Notes: generated by a model from the letters alone, not told the origin. A DNA stretch of 64,000 nucleotides from Cheilinus undulatus (GCF_018320785.1 NC_054872.1:39916551-39980550); one strand, 5' to 3'; counted from the stretch's first letter, positions 12,014 through 24,123 are shown. Translations and numbers: made by a program.

Positions 12014-13323
12014 CTCAGCTTTAAGGCAGAAATAATCTGGAGATTAGACATGACAACATTTAGGATTTTTTTATTTCTAGTTGCCTTGTTTTTAAGAGTG
12101 AGCTTATTTGGAAGTGGGGATTGGGATTCTGTGTTTTTGAAATACCCGAAAATCAATAACATGTTAGCTTATCGAGTCTCACAGGCTCTATGACGTTAGG
12201 TCATTTTAAGATATAACTGATTTAGAAAATACATCAGTTCTTGGAAAGGGACCATAATAGCGCATCAATATTGTGCATCACATTGTGCCAGAATGTGGTT
12301 CCTTAAACTGTCAGCTTGAGGAAAAGAGACTCCGCCTGTGAGTCACATACAATCATATCCGCTTGCGCTGGGAGTAACATGTACTCATATCACTCTCTTC
12401 AGCAGCTTCAGGACAGTTTTCTTCTTCAGCTGCTTAGATAAATGCTGAAAAGTGCTCCAAAACTTTTTTAGCTAGCCCTGTTTGTTAAAAGTACTAATCT
12501 AGTGTAGATATCGGCAGTGGAATCGGCAAAATTGAAGTTAATTAGTGAACTTAACGATGTGCTCAGGTAACCTCAGTAAATTAGACGACTGTATTCTAGA
12601 TGTTATGATGTGTTCAAATGTCACATAGAAATGGGAAAAATTTAGTTTTTACAAGAAACTTCAATAAATACAGTTGCGAATGTGAATAATGTGTTTGTAT
12701 TTGAGGGATATAAAATAGATGTGACTGACTGAATCCTAGCATTTTAACTAAAAACACTTCTCAGCTAACACCACGTATAGTTTAAATATTTGTCCTCATT
12801 TTGTCTTTCCACCAAACTATAGAAAGTATCAATAGTGGTATTACAAGGACTCAGATGAATAAGGAGGATCAACAAGGGTATTAATATCAATATAATTTAA
12901 CAATCCCATCCCTATTTGGAGGTAACAATTGATTGCAGTATTTTTTGTTTCAGATTGAAACTTTTTTTTTTTTTTAAAGATTTATTTTTGGGCCTTTTCA
13001 TGCCTTTATTTGATGGAGTAAGGACAGTGGATAGACTCGGCTGCCCGCGCACATGGGCAGCACACCAAACCACCCGACCACCTGCGCTCCTGAAACATTT
13101 TTTTGACACCTTTTTATTCTCTTGATCGCTATTGGAGAAGGTTAAAAAACTGTAAGGAACACTAATCCAGTTAACTTCTTATCCCAAGAAGAATAAAAGC
13201 ATGCCATGTCTCATTTAAAGTGGAAAAATAGATCTCTTTCTGCAAGTAAAGAATTCTTCCAATGTTCCTTATCTCTAAAATGCTGATGCCCTTTTATTAG
13301 GAATATAAGATGAACTTAAAGAC
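12014..13323. other. First intron of gene 2, proximal part, with a SINE-like scrap
   Basis: No exon is seen. The stretch 12955-13100 (poly-T, then 'ttgggccttttcatgcctttatt') resembles the short fish repeat at 39850-40020 in the intron of gene 3. The rest is AT-rich and unassigned. Confidence 0.5.
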
Positions 13324-14072
13324 CCTGTAAAGTGAAAATAAATCTGTATTTACGTTTGTCGTGTGACAGGTCACTGTGTTATGAACTCCCAGGTCAAATT
13401 TCAGTCAAATAAAACATCTCTAGGTTTATAAAACTCAGCTACAAAATTGTGAAAAATGAGGCGGTAAAATCCACTACAGGAAGGTGTGGGCGTGTCTGTT
13501 GAGCTGAAGCCACGCCCACTCAGGAGAAATACAATCCTCTCAAATTTAAAAAATACTACAATTTGAATTGAGGAAATGACTCATGCCATTAACCTGCCCC
13601 TTGACCTTACATCTACCTTATGATCAGAGTGTAGCTGCCTGGCTCGGTGCCAAAGAAGAGATAAAGCTCCGGCTCAAATCTCTGTTATGATGATTTAAAT
13701 GATCCATAGACCACTGTGGCTGATAGATATTGCAAATTTACCTCTCAATGAAGAGAATAAACAGCATTTAACTGACTCAACTTTCAATCAAGGCAGTGAC
13801 ATCAACTAACAACAGACTGTAGTGAGATGTGGTTTTCTATCATAGTGTTAAAGGGGCGGGGTTATTCCCCACTGTGGGCTGGTGACATCACCAGTGCACA
13901 TATTTGACCCACCCAAATTACAACCCAGCCAGGAAAGTGGTGAAGAACTTTTTTACAGTCTGAATCCAAAATTCAGTCACATGTAGATGTCAGTGTTTTC
14001 ACATGTTCACATCAGCTGTTTTCCAACATATCTAGTGTGTTCAGACACGAGTTTTGGATTTCACTTTACAGG
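13324..14072. repeat. MITE with 14-bp terminal inverted repeats
   Basis: The element opens with CCTGTAAAGTGAAA and closes with TTTCACTTTACAGG, a perfect 14-bp inverted pair about 750 bp apart. There is no coding content. The interior includes GC-richer stretches such as GTGGGCGTGTC. A DNA-transposon-derived non-autonomous element is the simplest reading. Confidence 0.75.
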
Positions 14073-14365
14073 TTTTTACAAAAGAACAGGAGGATAAATG
14101 AGTTTTTTTCTGTTCCAAATTATTCACAACTCTGTAATCTGTCTGGAGGAGTTATTTTGACCCATAACAACATCCAAAAGTACAACTGAAGGACAACTTT
14201 AAATTGTTAAAGGACTTTTTCCCTTTTCAGAGCTGATGAGGTTTTTCCTTTTTCACATTTTATTGTCTTTAAAAGAAGTGTCTTTTTTAGAATGACTTCA
14301 TAGCACATGAAAATAATCATTACATCTGATTTGATGTGATTTAGATAAAAGTTAAACAAACTTAC

Positions 14366-14450
14366 ATTTTTGTCAGGTCTTGTCAAGCAGAGCGGTGAGA
14401 GGTGTTCAGAGGTGTGAAGTTCCTCTTTGTTTGTTCTGTGTTTCCACACA
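14366..14450 (-). other. Likely non-coding first exon of Siglec-like gene 2
   Basis: A GTAAG donor on the minus strand at 14361-14365 follows a block alignable with 5676-5760 of gene 1 (the 'tgtcaagcagagcggtgagag' region). It would splice over the MITE to the signal exon at 12013. The 5' limit is uncertain. Confidence 0.5.
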
Positions 14451-14473
14451 GCATGTAATTTTAGAGTTCAAGT

Positions 14474-14481
14474 GAGGAAGT
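14474..14481 (-). promoter_or_regulatory. PU.1/ETS-type box of gene 2
   Basis: GAGGAAGT, the same octamer at a similar distance from the non-coding exon as in genes 1 and 3. Confidence 0.45.
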
Positions 14482-14929
14482 TACAAAAGTAAACATGCCT
14501 ATTCCATTTAATGAAGTGTAATGTTATCAGGCAGGGTTTTCATACAGTGCCTCATCAATCCTGATCCAAGATTGATTCACAGTTGACCACTTATATTCTT
14601 CCTGTTTTAAAGGTCATTTTTCTTTTACCTGACAGAAACCATTGGGTAATGAGAATGTCTGAAAATGATCAGAATCACAGCAGTAAATGTGTAAGAGGCC
14701 AGAATTGCTGTGGAATTTTCACAACCCATCAGTTTGGTAAAAACGCTTCCACTGAAAATCCAAAGACAACATTGTCACCACAAACTGACAGTAAACCTTC
14801 TTTTAAAGTGGATATTTTCAAACAAGGTTAAAGCAAAGCAGACAATCCCATCCGACCTGCACTGCATTATTAAGATATAACAAAACCTTTCAAATAAAAT
14901 GCAGCTCATTATGGAAGGACTTCTTGCAG

Positions 14930-15480
14930 TGCCAGCTATGGTTAAACATTAGGAATAAGAAAGGGGGGTGAATAATATGGCATGGTGCAAAGCTTCACAG
15001 TTAAGAGAGCCGCTGTGCTTTTGGGACCGTTCGGTGCAACAGAAATGTTTTTTATAGCCTTCCCCAGATCCGTGCCTTGCACCAATCCTGTCTCTGAGCT
15101 CCACAGGCAGTTCCTTTGACCTCATGGCTTGGTTTTTGCTCTGATATGCATTGTCAGCTGAGAGGCCTTCTATAGAGGTGTATGCCTTCCAAATCAGGTC
15201 TAGTTCATTAAATTTAGCACAGGTGGACTCCAGTGAAGGTGTAGAAACATCTTAGCAAGGATCAAGAGAAATGGGAGGGCCTGGGTGGAATTTCAAGTGT
15301 TGCAAAGAGTTAAAATACTTATGTAATGTAACTTTTTTTTTTATTGTATGAATTTGCCAACATTTCTAAAATTCTGTTTCTACTTTGCCATGATGGGGTA
15401 CTGAGTGTAGCTTGATGAGGATAAAATGATTGTTTTCGACTATGGCATCAGACTTTAACATAACAAAATCAAGACAGTGA
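14930..15480. mobile_element. Tc1-like transposon end (relic)
   Basis: The sequence runs through the well-known right-hand part of a fish Tc1 family: 'taaaatacttatgtaatgtaac', 'atgatggggtactgagtgtag' and 'aacataacaaaat'. It also has a degenerate antisense coding part upstream (CACAGGCAGTTCCTTTGACC). No transposase frame remains. Confidence 0.7.
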
Positions 15481-15499
15481 AGGGCGTCTGAAATGCACC

Positions 15500-16590
15500 G
15501 TACATATTATAGTTTTATCTTATAAGTGTAACAAGTCGTTGTAAACATAGAACACTTTACTGTCAAACACATTCACCATTTTAAAACTCTTTCAAACAAA
15601 TCCAATTGCAGTTCAAAGTGCTTTCCAGGATTGTACAAAAGTGATTGACAAAAAGGTATAATGGTAAAAAGGTTTAGGGACTATTGCACACAAAAGTAGT
15701 TGACTAAAACAATCAAAAAGATAAATGATAAGAAGAGAGACAGAGATAAAAGACAAAGCAGAAAAGGGAAGAAATTATGAAATAAGAAACATTAAAATTT
15801 GCATAAAAACAGTAAACGTTAACATTAATAAAACAATGATAGAAAAATTTAACATTCCAAATAATTCAAAGGCTATAAATCTGGACATTAAAACATAGAT
15901 GATCATAACTATGGTTGAATAAAAGCCTAAAAACCCTATAATTAAGATTTAAAATTTTCTATAAAAATAGAATAAAATAGAACAATGACTGTTTTAGATC
16001 CTAATTTTACTGTAAACATTTTGATTTGACATCAGTATGATTCTGCTCATTGTTGGAGGGTTTAACATCATTCCCATTCTACACTACAGGGATTTTGAAG
16101 ACAATGATGTGGCATACACTCCATGAGGGCATGCAGATGTAGTAGAAGTGTGTTAAGACTGGTTTGAAAAAGGTCCATACCCATTGCGTGCCAATGAAAT
16201 CTTTTAATAAATCCAGGTAGACAACAAAATCATGCATTCAAGATTAGCGATAAGAAAAGATGAGCCAGACCTTCTGTATATGGGATTTTTGAGAAGGGTA
16301 CAGTAAGGGTCCAAGTTATAAGGAATGACAAACAGGAGTTATTTAACCTTTAATTGTTTCTAAAGAAAGAAAGAAAATCAAATTGAGCGTAACTAAAGGC
16401 CAGAAATATGTATAATATTTTAATTTAAATGGGCGCCAGACAGACAACTAAGTCCATAATTTAAAATCTCAGGGTGGAGAAAAGATATTTAAGGCCTACA
16501 GAAAATAATAACTCCGCTACAAAAGGAATGAAGGCCAAGAATCAGTTATGCTTCTTTTGTCTTTCTTTTAACCAAAATTCAGGATAACAC
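15500..16590. other. AT-rich spacer, part similar to gene 1 flank
   Basis: No gene is seen. The stretch 16140-16300 resembles the first 130 bases of the window ('cccatt..gtgccaatg', 'gtagacaacaaa.tcatgca'), which suggests it belongs to a duplicated Siglec 3' flank. Confidence 0.5.
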
Positions 16591-16790
16591 ATTAATCCTT
16601 TAAGGACATGAATAACAGTACCACAACCAAACTCTTTGAATTAAGGCAAATTTCTCTATGCATTTCATCAATTTACAACATAAATCAGTTCACTCAGGTA
16701 ATGACCCACATTGTCCCAACAGTTCAATATAACTCAAATGTCCCACAGCACAAACAAAACAATTTCAGTGTTTCCCAAGATTCATCAGTC

Positions 16791-16908
16791 TATAAATCAA
16801 ACGTTCCTCAAGCGCAAACAGCCCATAAATCAAACGTTCCTCAAGCGCAAACAGTCCATGATTCAAACGTTCCTCAAGCGCAAACAGTACATAATTCAAA
16901 TGTCCCCC
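16791..16908. repeat. 33-bp minisatellite, about 3.6 units
   Basis: Units at 16791-16823, 16824-16856 and 16857-16889, plus a partial unit at 16890-16908, share TCAAACGTTCCTCAAGCGCA. Because the unit is 33 bp, the frame stays open on both strands: plus reads an SNVPQAQTV repeat in an open frame at 16608-16994, and minus reads GLFALEERL. I treat the frames as products of the repeat, not as a proven gene. Confidence 0.85.
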
Positions 16909-17369
16909 CTCCCCCCATAGTTCCAGCAAAATCAAATAAAATATTACATTACATAACAACACAGAGAACGCACCGAGAGGAAGTTGTTTTGTAGTTTTGT
17001 AGTCCATCAACGTTAAATTGTAGTTTTTACACAAAAAACACACGTCACGGCCGTAGCATCTGCCTAGGGGAAGTACAGTCAGATTCCTTACTCACCACAG
17101 TTCTCCTTTCCTATCCTCCTACTCCCACCTTTCCTTAACCTTGTGACGTTTCTCGTCGGGGTTAAGGAAAAGTGAATAGGAAAGGACTTAGGAGGTAATT
17201 TTTTGGACTTTTCGAACGCACCCATTGTCTCCTTTCTTCTCCTCATTCAGCTCCCAGGTGTCTACAATTAACACACTCTCCTCTGCTTCACCACAACCCC
17301 TCCCTCTCACTACTCTGTTGTGCAGCAGGAATCACCTGTCTACTAAAAAAGTATACAAGTTGAAAAGTA

Positions 17370-17710
17370 AGGCGTGATCTTAAAAAAAACAACATAACAC
17401 AGTGAGAGAAAAAGGAATGAATACTTTCATCCAGTTAAACTAAATGAAACATAAAGATTACATAAAATTGGAACCAAACAGAAGATAATACAAAGCACAC
17501 TAGCTAACCCCCTGTGACATAAGTGCACATGGTCTGTTCCTACACGCTGGATTAAATAGTAAAATATAAATAGTAAAATATTTGTCCAGTTGACTACAAA
17601 GTAAACAGGTCATGGTTGTAAACCAATGAGGTGAGATTGTTGTTGATGTTACCCTTGTGCGGCCGTGGCCATCACAGGCACCAAACCATTTTTCAAGGGA
17701 GGAAAAGTGA
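17370..17710 (-). pseudogene. Relic 3' flank of a further Siglec-like copy
   Basis: This block aligns by eye with the 3' flanks of gene 1 (about 360-850) and gene 3 (about 39250-39430): 'gtgatcttaaaaa', 'aaacataaagatt', 'ccagttgactacaaagtaaa' and 'ggcaccaa...ttttcaa.ggagg'. No tail or membrane exon follows above it, so only the flank of a deleted or truncated fourth receptor copy seems to remain. Confidence 0.5.
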
Positions 17711-17859
17711 TAAATGTGGTGGCCTTTATTGTGAATTTTTGCATAGGTTTAGTAGAAAAGATGGACTGCCCTCTGATTCTTTAATCATTTTTCAGAAAAT
17801 GATGTTAAATATTAGAATATTCAGTCACTCCTGATTCAAGGCATTGCAGAGAGAGTAAG

Positions 17860-18780
17860 GTCGTTTTCACACCTGACAGTCTGGACCAAGGTCCGTGTTT
17901 TTGTTACATTGTATACATTTGGTTTGGTCTGTTTGAGTTTCACGCTGTCTTTACTGCAACCGGACTAACAGACTTTACATGAAAAACCTACGTGATATTG
18001 TCATCAACTACGTGGTTTGCGTGTCTCTGTAGTTTACATTGATTGGCCATTCGGCCAGCGGGCGTCTGACGTCAACATGTTGAATAACGCGAGATGAATG
18101 ATGATGAAATCATCATTACCACCATCATATTATTGTTGATTTTCTACTACCAAAAGCAACAACTTGAAGAGCTGTAAATAAGGCTGGTCCGAGTTCGCCT
18201 TATGAGTTTTATCATTAGACGACAACTTTATCCTCGACGACAGGAAAGGAGAAGAAAGTATGCAATCCTGCGAGCCATTGCAACACCGACTCGGGAGAGA
18301 GGTTATGTGTTGTGAAACTCTTGAAAAGATGAGCTGTCAGTGGTGAGGTATAACTTTATCTACAATTTTATGAAATTTTCTGTGTTTGGACAATCCCCAT
18401 TTAACATAATAACGGACTCTTCTGCTCCTCGCATAATGTAAAGCAGCTACCGTTAGCCCACCTCGTCCAGGCTGGTGGTTAATTTCGGTCCGTGAGATTG
18501 TTGTGGGCTCTTCCACGGCTCATTTCGTTATGGTGATGGATTTCCTTTACTGGTAGTCATGTCGTAATTTCCTGTCATTGATACGAAGGTCAGAACTTTT
18601 CAAAATAATGCTTTCACACTGGGCACGAACCGGACTGTGGTTCCGTTTGGTCCGGACCGAGACCACCTCTTTTGGTCGGACCAAGGTCCAGCTGTTTGGT
18701 CCGGACCATGGTCCAGGGGAGGTTTCATACCTAACATTTTGGTTCGGACCAAACTGAGCCAAATTAAAATAAAGGAAACT
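17860..18780. repeat. MITE-like region with repeated GGTCCGGACC motifs
   Basis: Three direct, diverged copies of 'ttcacacc...ggaccaaggtcc' occur, at about 17872, 18610 and 18725, with several palindromic GGTCCGGACC-type strings at 18640-18715. It resembles fish non-autonomous DNA elements, but I cannot name the family. Neither long frame in it looks like a gene. Confidence 0.5.
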
Positions 18781-20310
18781 TTTTTTTAAATTAGACAAAT
18801 GTTTTTTGTAATGCTATATAGAAATAGTTTTGTATATCTTATCCAAAAAATGTAGCATCATATCATGCCTCTGTGGCGCAGTGCATACTGACTATTTCCT
18901 GCCTTGGGAACAAAGGTCTAGACACGGTCTTGTCACAAATGACACCTGAAGCAGGAGTTTTGCTCATCATGCAAGTTAAGTTTTGAATTTCTGAAATCTG
19001 GTTTAGCACAGCAAGAGGGAAGGTTGGTATGTGAAAATGATGATAAACTTTGATAAGTTTAATACTAAGCTGGTGCATCCGTCGGACCCTAAGAGGACTA
19101 AAGTAGTGTCAGCGGAGAATGTGAACGTTGATAATGTTAATAACAGCGTGAAAAACTAAGACAAGTTCACACTTAACAGCATCAGTCAGGTAAAGACAGA
19201 GAGAAAGGAGGCAAAGGGATCAATAGAGAGCTATTTGAGCAAAATAAAAAAGGTAAGCTCATGTTTTATCGTTATTCTACTCTGCTTGGAAATTGATATG
19301 ATCACCCAGAGGATTGATACTTTTGATGATTATATCTTTGCCGTTCAATGAATGCAAGGTTGTGTACAATGTGTATTTAAATTTATTTCATTTCTATTTT
19401 ACCTCCCAGTGGCACATTTTTTTATATTCTTGTCTTTCTTTCATCCAGCTTTCCTCTGTCTTTCTAGTTTTTAAATACAAAGTACAGCCTGATATCCTCT
19501 TGTAAGTTTGGCTGTGCAATCAGTGGAGCAGAGCTGCCAGGTTTGTACCTGTTTGTTTTAAGGTTGAGATAATTCATCTATTGCAAGTCCAAGTTGAAAC
19601 TCTTATTGTTAAATGAATAAAGATTTAAAAAAAACAGGTCAATTTGATAATTAATTGCAACTTAGTTTGAGTAAGTCCATGGTGTATAATTACGCTGAAG
19701 CTTATAATGTTTATAATGTGGTAGTAGTAATAGTCACTAAAATAGGTCATCACTGCACATTTTCAGATATAGGTCATGCCTTGTAGTGCTCTAATGATTA
19801 GCTGTTGTAAACTGTTGTTTATCTGTCCCTCCATCAGATACTACTGTCTCCCATCTGTCTGGGCCATATGTGCTTCAGGCAGACTATAAGATCATTAATC
19901 AAGTTACAAAACCCACTGCACTGATAAAAAAAAGAAATGTGCATCATGTGATCTTTTATATTGCATGCATTGTATCTTGTCGTGAATATCATATTATGCT
20001 AACTTTATAGACAATCTACATGAAATGCGAGTTTATTATTAAACCTTTATTTAATCAGGCTAGTCCCACCGAGCCCAAAGATTTCTTTTTCAAGGGAGAC
20101 CTGGTCAAATTCCTCATATCTGTCTAAAAAACTAAAAAAGAGTGTCATAGACACTCACAAAACACTTGGGTTTTGAGGCACTGCTCCTCTTGAATGTAGC
20201 ACGCTGGACAATCACCTGTATTGTGTGTGAGTCAGCCTGTGACAGCGGCAGCTTTAGCACTCTCCACCTTCCCCTGCAGAGTTCCTCTACTGCTGCACAG
20301 ACCGAAGTTT
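18781..20310. other. Intergenic, no gene recognised
   Basis: AT-rich sequence. The short stretch 20040-20110 ('acctttatttaatcaggctag...caagggagacctgg') is a common teleost dispersed repeat. The block around 19040-19260 has a weak coding look, but I cannot assign it. Confidence 0.45.
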
Positions 20311-21648
20311 ATGTTTTTGTTTTTTTCAAACTTTGTTTATCATTTTTCCATATCAAAAATACAGTTATCAATGATAAAGCACTTCTTTACAAACGTAGTG
20401 GTAAACACCCCCCCTCCAGGTGGCATACCCAAAGCACACCCACACAGTCAAACATCCACAAAACAAAAACCCAGACTGGAAAGAAACGACAAATAACAAT
20501 AATAACAGAAGTTAGTAAGAAAAGAGACAGACACCTACAAAAAGACCCAAACCAATCCTCCTTCATCATTATATCCATAATGCCAACACTCTGGACCTCT
20601 GACATGAAAGAGACAATCACAGTTAGTGCGTAAAAAAAAAAAAAACAGAACAATTGTCAAAGAAAAATAAAGAGAAGAGAAAAAAAGGGGAAAGGGTAGG
20701 AAAATTAAGATAAGGGTCAGGCAAAAGGCAGGCCCCTGATGTGAGTAATGAACTGTGACAGGTTTTTTCATATTCATCCTCTAACCCACATACTGTACAC
20801 CTATTTTTTTCCAAAGCTAATCCCAATATCACCTCTCTAATCCAATGGTTGAGGCAGGGGAGTTCTTTCCCTTCCAGTTCCACAATATCAGACGGTGGGC
20901 ATGCAACAAAACATAAGCAATTGCATTTTTATTGAGGCGGGACAACGTCAGTTCATCTCTGACTACACCAAAGACAGCTATTAGGCGATCAGGTTGTAAT
21001 GATTTGCCAGATATTGCTGAAAGTAATTGAAAGATTGAAGATCGAAAACCTTGCAAAGATGGACATGACCAAAACATGTGTCCTAAAGAGACAGGAGATT
21101 GACACCTTGGGCAGGTTAGTGCAACATTAGGGTATAATTTAGACAATTTATCATTAGAGTAATGCAACCTGTGGACAACCTTAAACTGAATCAAGCCATG
21201 TCTGACACAGAGAGATGATGCATGTATACGTTGTATAGTATTTTTCCAGGTATCTTCTGGTATAGCTTCTCCAACTTCTCCTTCCCATACTGTCCTAACT
21301 TTGTCCCACGTAAAAGGACAACTATTCAGAATTAATGCATATGTTTTTGATATTGCTCCTTTAATAAGTGGGTATACATTAAGGACTGAATATAGTAAGT
21401 CTTTAGGGGGTGAAGATGGATTCCCAGGGAAGTATTTAGAGGCAAAACTGCGAACCTTAAGATATCTGTAGTAGTGAGACTTCGGTAAGTTATGGTCCTC
21501 ACTCAAAAAATTAAATGATGCAAAACTATCATCTGTAAAAAGATCTTGAAAGTAAACCAAGCCATTTCTATGTCAGACTGCAAATGCCTGATCTATTTGA
21601 AATGGTGTAAAAAGATGATTAAACATAATTGGACTGAAGCTACATATA
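20310..21648 (-). mobile_element. Tx1/L1-type LINE, 3' part of ORF2 and 3' UTR
   Basis: A frame at 20829-21560 on the minus strand encodes the C-terminal end of a Tx1/L1-clade ORF2 protein. It has LIQFKVVHRLHYS, then a CxxC...H...C knuckle (CPRCQSPVSLGHMFWSC) and a closing HAHRLILWNWK block typical of the family. Coding similarity continues upstream to 21648 and resumes at 23296-23430, because a Tc1 element is inserted there. One stop (TGA, near 21577) lies in the upstream part. The 3' UTR contains a run of A at 20630-20644. The element is 5'-truncated. Confidence 0.8.
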
Positions 21649-23295
21649 CAGTTGTGCTCCTAAGTTTACATACCCTGGCAGAATTTGTGATTTTTTGGCC
21701 ATTTTTCAGAGAATATGAATAATAACACAAAAACTTTTCTTTCACTCATGGTTAGTGGTTGGGTGAAGCCATTTATTGTCAAACAACTGTGTTTACTCTT
21801 TTTAAATCATGACAACAGAAACCTCCCCATTGACCCTGATCAAAAGTTTACATACCCTGGAGATTTTGGCCTGATAACAGGCACACAAGTTGACACAAAT
21901 AGGTTTGAATGGCTAATAAAGGTAACCATCCTCACCTGTGATCTGTTTGCTTGTAATCAGTGTGTGTGTATAAAAGGTCAGTGAGTTTCTAGGGTCCTGA
22001 CAGACCCTTGCATTTATCATCCAGTGTTGCACGGATGTTTCTGGATTCTGAGTCATGGGGAAAGCAAAAGAATTGTCAAAGGATCTTCTGGAAAAGATAA
22101 TTGAACTGTATAAAACAGGAAAGGGATATAAAAAGATATCCAAGGAATTGAAGATGCCAATCAACCGTGTTCAAACTCTAATTAAGAATTGGAAAATGAG
22201 GGGCTCTGTTGAAACCAACCCACGGCCAGGTAGACCAACAAAAATTTCAGCCACAACACCTAGGAAAATTGTTCGGGATGCAAAGAAAAACCCACAAATA
22301 ACTTCAGCTGAAATACAGGACTCTCTGGAAAAAAGTGGTGTGGCTGTTTCAAGATGCACAATAAGAAGGCACTTGAAGAAAAATGGGCTGCATGGTCGAG
22401 TCGCCAGAAGAAAGCCATTTCTACGCAAATGCCACAAAGCATCCCGCTTACAATACGCCAAACGGCACAGAGACAAGCCTCAGAACTTCTGGAACAAAGT
22501 CATTTGGAGTGATGAGACCAAAATTGAACTTTTTGGCCACAACCATAAACGTTACATTTGGTGAGGAGTCAACAAGGCCTATGATGAAAGGTACACCATT
22601 CCAACTGTGAAACACGGAGGTGGGTCGCTGATGTTTTGGGGATGTGTAAGCTACAGAGGCACAGGAAACTTGGTCAAAGTTGATGGCAAGATGAATGCAG
22701 CATGTTATCAGAAAATACTGGAGGAAAATTTGCACTCATCAGCCCAGAAGCTGCGCATGGGACGTACTTGGATGTTCCAACATGACAACGATCCAAAACA
22801 CAAGGCCAAGTCGACCTGTCATTGGCTACAGCAGAATAAAGTGAAGGTTCTGGAGTGGCCATCTCAGTCTCCTGACCTCAATATCATTGAGCCACTCTGG
22901 GGAGATCTCAAACGTGCAGTCCATGCAAGACAGCCCAAGAATTTACAGGAACTGGAGGCTTTTTGCCAAGAAGAATGGGCAGCTTTACCATCTGAGAAAA
23001 TAAAGAGCCTCATCCACAACTACCACAAAAGACTTCAAGCTGTCATTCATGTTAAAGGGGGAAACACACAGTATTAAGAACTAGGGTATGTAAACTTTTG
23101 ATCAGGGTCATTTGGGTAGTTTCTGTTGTCATTATGATTTAAAAAGAGTAAACACAGCTGTTTGACAATAAATGGCTTCACCCAACCACTAACCATGAGT
23201 GAAAGAAAAGTTTTTGTGTTATCATTAATTTTCTCTGAAAAATGGCCAAAAAATCACAAATTCTGCCAGGATATGTAAACTTAGGAGCACAACTG
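21649..23295 (+). mobile_element. Tc1 element with long IR/DR-type inverted repeats, nearly intact
   Basis: The ends are CAGTTGTGCTCCTAAGTTTA at 21649 and its complement finishing at 23295. The inverted repeats run about 210 bp. Each holds an outer and an inner copy of AAGTTTACATACC, the direct-repeat arrangement known for Sleeping-Beauty-like Tc1 elements. The target TA is present on the left (21647-21648); the right reads AA. It is inserted in the Tx1/L1 LINE whose halves lie at 20310-21648 and 23296-23430. Confidence 0.92.
22055..23077 (+). pseudogene. Tc1 transposase with one in-frame stop
   Basis: A 340-residue transposase reading frame is continuous except for a TGA at 22562-22564, where relatives have an arginine codon after RYIW. 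The N-terminal part has paired helix-turn-helix domains (KELSKDLLEKIIELYKTG and a second recognition domain) and the GRPTK hook-like linker. The catalytic triad is visible: IWSDETK, QHDNDPKH and SPDLNIIEPLW. Length and order match active fish Tc1 transposases, so this is a young copy. With the stop it should give only a 169-residue DNA-binding fragment. Confidence 0.93.
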
Positions 23296-23430
23296 AATTT
23301 GTCAGATTAAAATGCTTTCTGAACTGGCATCAGATCTTAATCGAATTTTGGACCACCAAATTGGAGTTCACTTCAGATAATTTGACCTTTAGTGGAAGAG
23401 GAGTAGTTGAGATTGAAATGATTTTTTTTA
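23296..23430 (-). mobile_element. Upstream half of the Tx1/L1 LINE
   Basis: Read on the minus strand, the sequence gives a weak ORF2-like stretch (SEVNSNLVVQNSIKIW) that leads, across the Tc1 insertion, into FSPIMFNHLFTPF at 21640. This shows that the two blocks are one LINE. Confidence 0.65.
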
Positions 23431-23438
23431 ACCCAGTC

Positions 23439-24087
23439 CTAGAATAAAACATTGTGTCTCTGTATAATTTGGCCAGGTGGTAACATATATAATGAAAATA
23501 GAATTGGTCCTAAAATTGAACCCTGTTGGATTCCACAGCTCAGTCCAGAATGAAGGGACACATTTTCAGAAATCAGTGCAAAAAACTTTCTATCTGATAA
23601 ATATGAATGAAACCATTTCAGAGCTGTCCCTGATAAACTGACCCAGTTCTGCAGCATTTCAATAATAATTCTGTAGTCATCAGTATCAAAGGCAGCATTT
23701 AAATCTATTAAAACAAGGACAAAGCACACAGCAGCATCAGCCATTCTAAAAAGATAATTTTTTGCCCTAATAAGCACAGTTTCAGTACTATGACTTTTCC
23801 CTAAAACCTGATTGGAACTTCTCATAGATGTCATTTTGTTTTAGTACTTTTAGTAATTGCTTGCAGACAGTTTTTTTGAAGAATTTTTGCAATAAAAGGT
23901 AACCTAGAAATCGGTCTGCAGTCAGATGGGTCAAGACCAGGTTTTTTGATGAGTGGATGGACACTGGCTGTTTTTAGATACTGTGGAACACCACCAGATG
24001 ATAAGGAGCTGTTAATTATTTTAAGTAACCAAGGAGCTGACACATCCATAAGTTCCATGAAAAATTTAGGAGGCAGTACATCAGTTG
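23439..24087 (-). mobile_element. LINE fragment (L2/CR1-like reverse transcriptase)
   Basis: Two overlapping minus-strand frames encode HPLIKKPGLDPSDCRPISRLPF, LIDLNAAFDTDDYRII and CGIQQGSILGPILFSLYMLP, which is the finger-palm part of a non-LTR reverse transcriptase. The copy is frame-broken at about 23830. Its 5' end coincides with a perfect hairpin at 24088-24123. Confidence 0.85.
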
Positions 24088-24123
24088 TACCTGGCCTCGT
24101 ACATCAGTGTACGAGGCCAGGTA
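24088..24123. repeat. Perfect inverted repeat, 16-bp arms, 4-base loop
   Basis: TACCTGGCCTCGTACA, then TCAG, then the exact complement. It lies at the junction between the LINE fragment and unrelated sequence. Confidence 0.9.

Noticed and set aside
16791-16908. CRISPR-like spaced repeats
   Set aside because: The units are contiguous 33-bp tandem copies with no unique spacers, in a fish genome; it is a minisatellite.
18547-18798. Minus-strand 83-residue frame
   Set aside because: It is made of the palindromic GGTCCGGACC-type repeat, which gives artificial coding.
20166-20653. Open frames near the poly-A/T region
   Set aside because: They fall in the 3' UTR of the Tx1/L1 LINE and are low complexity.
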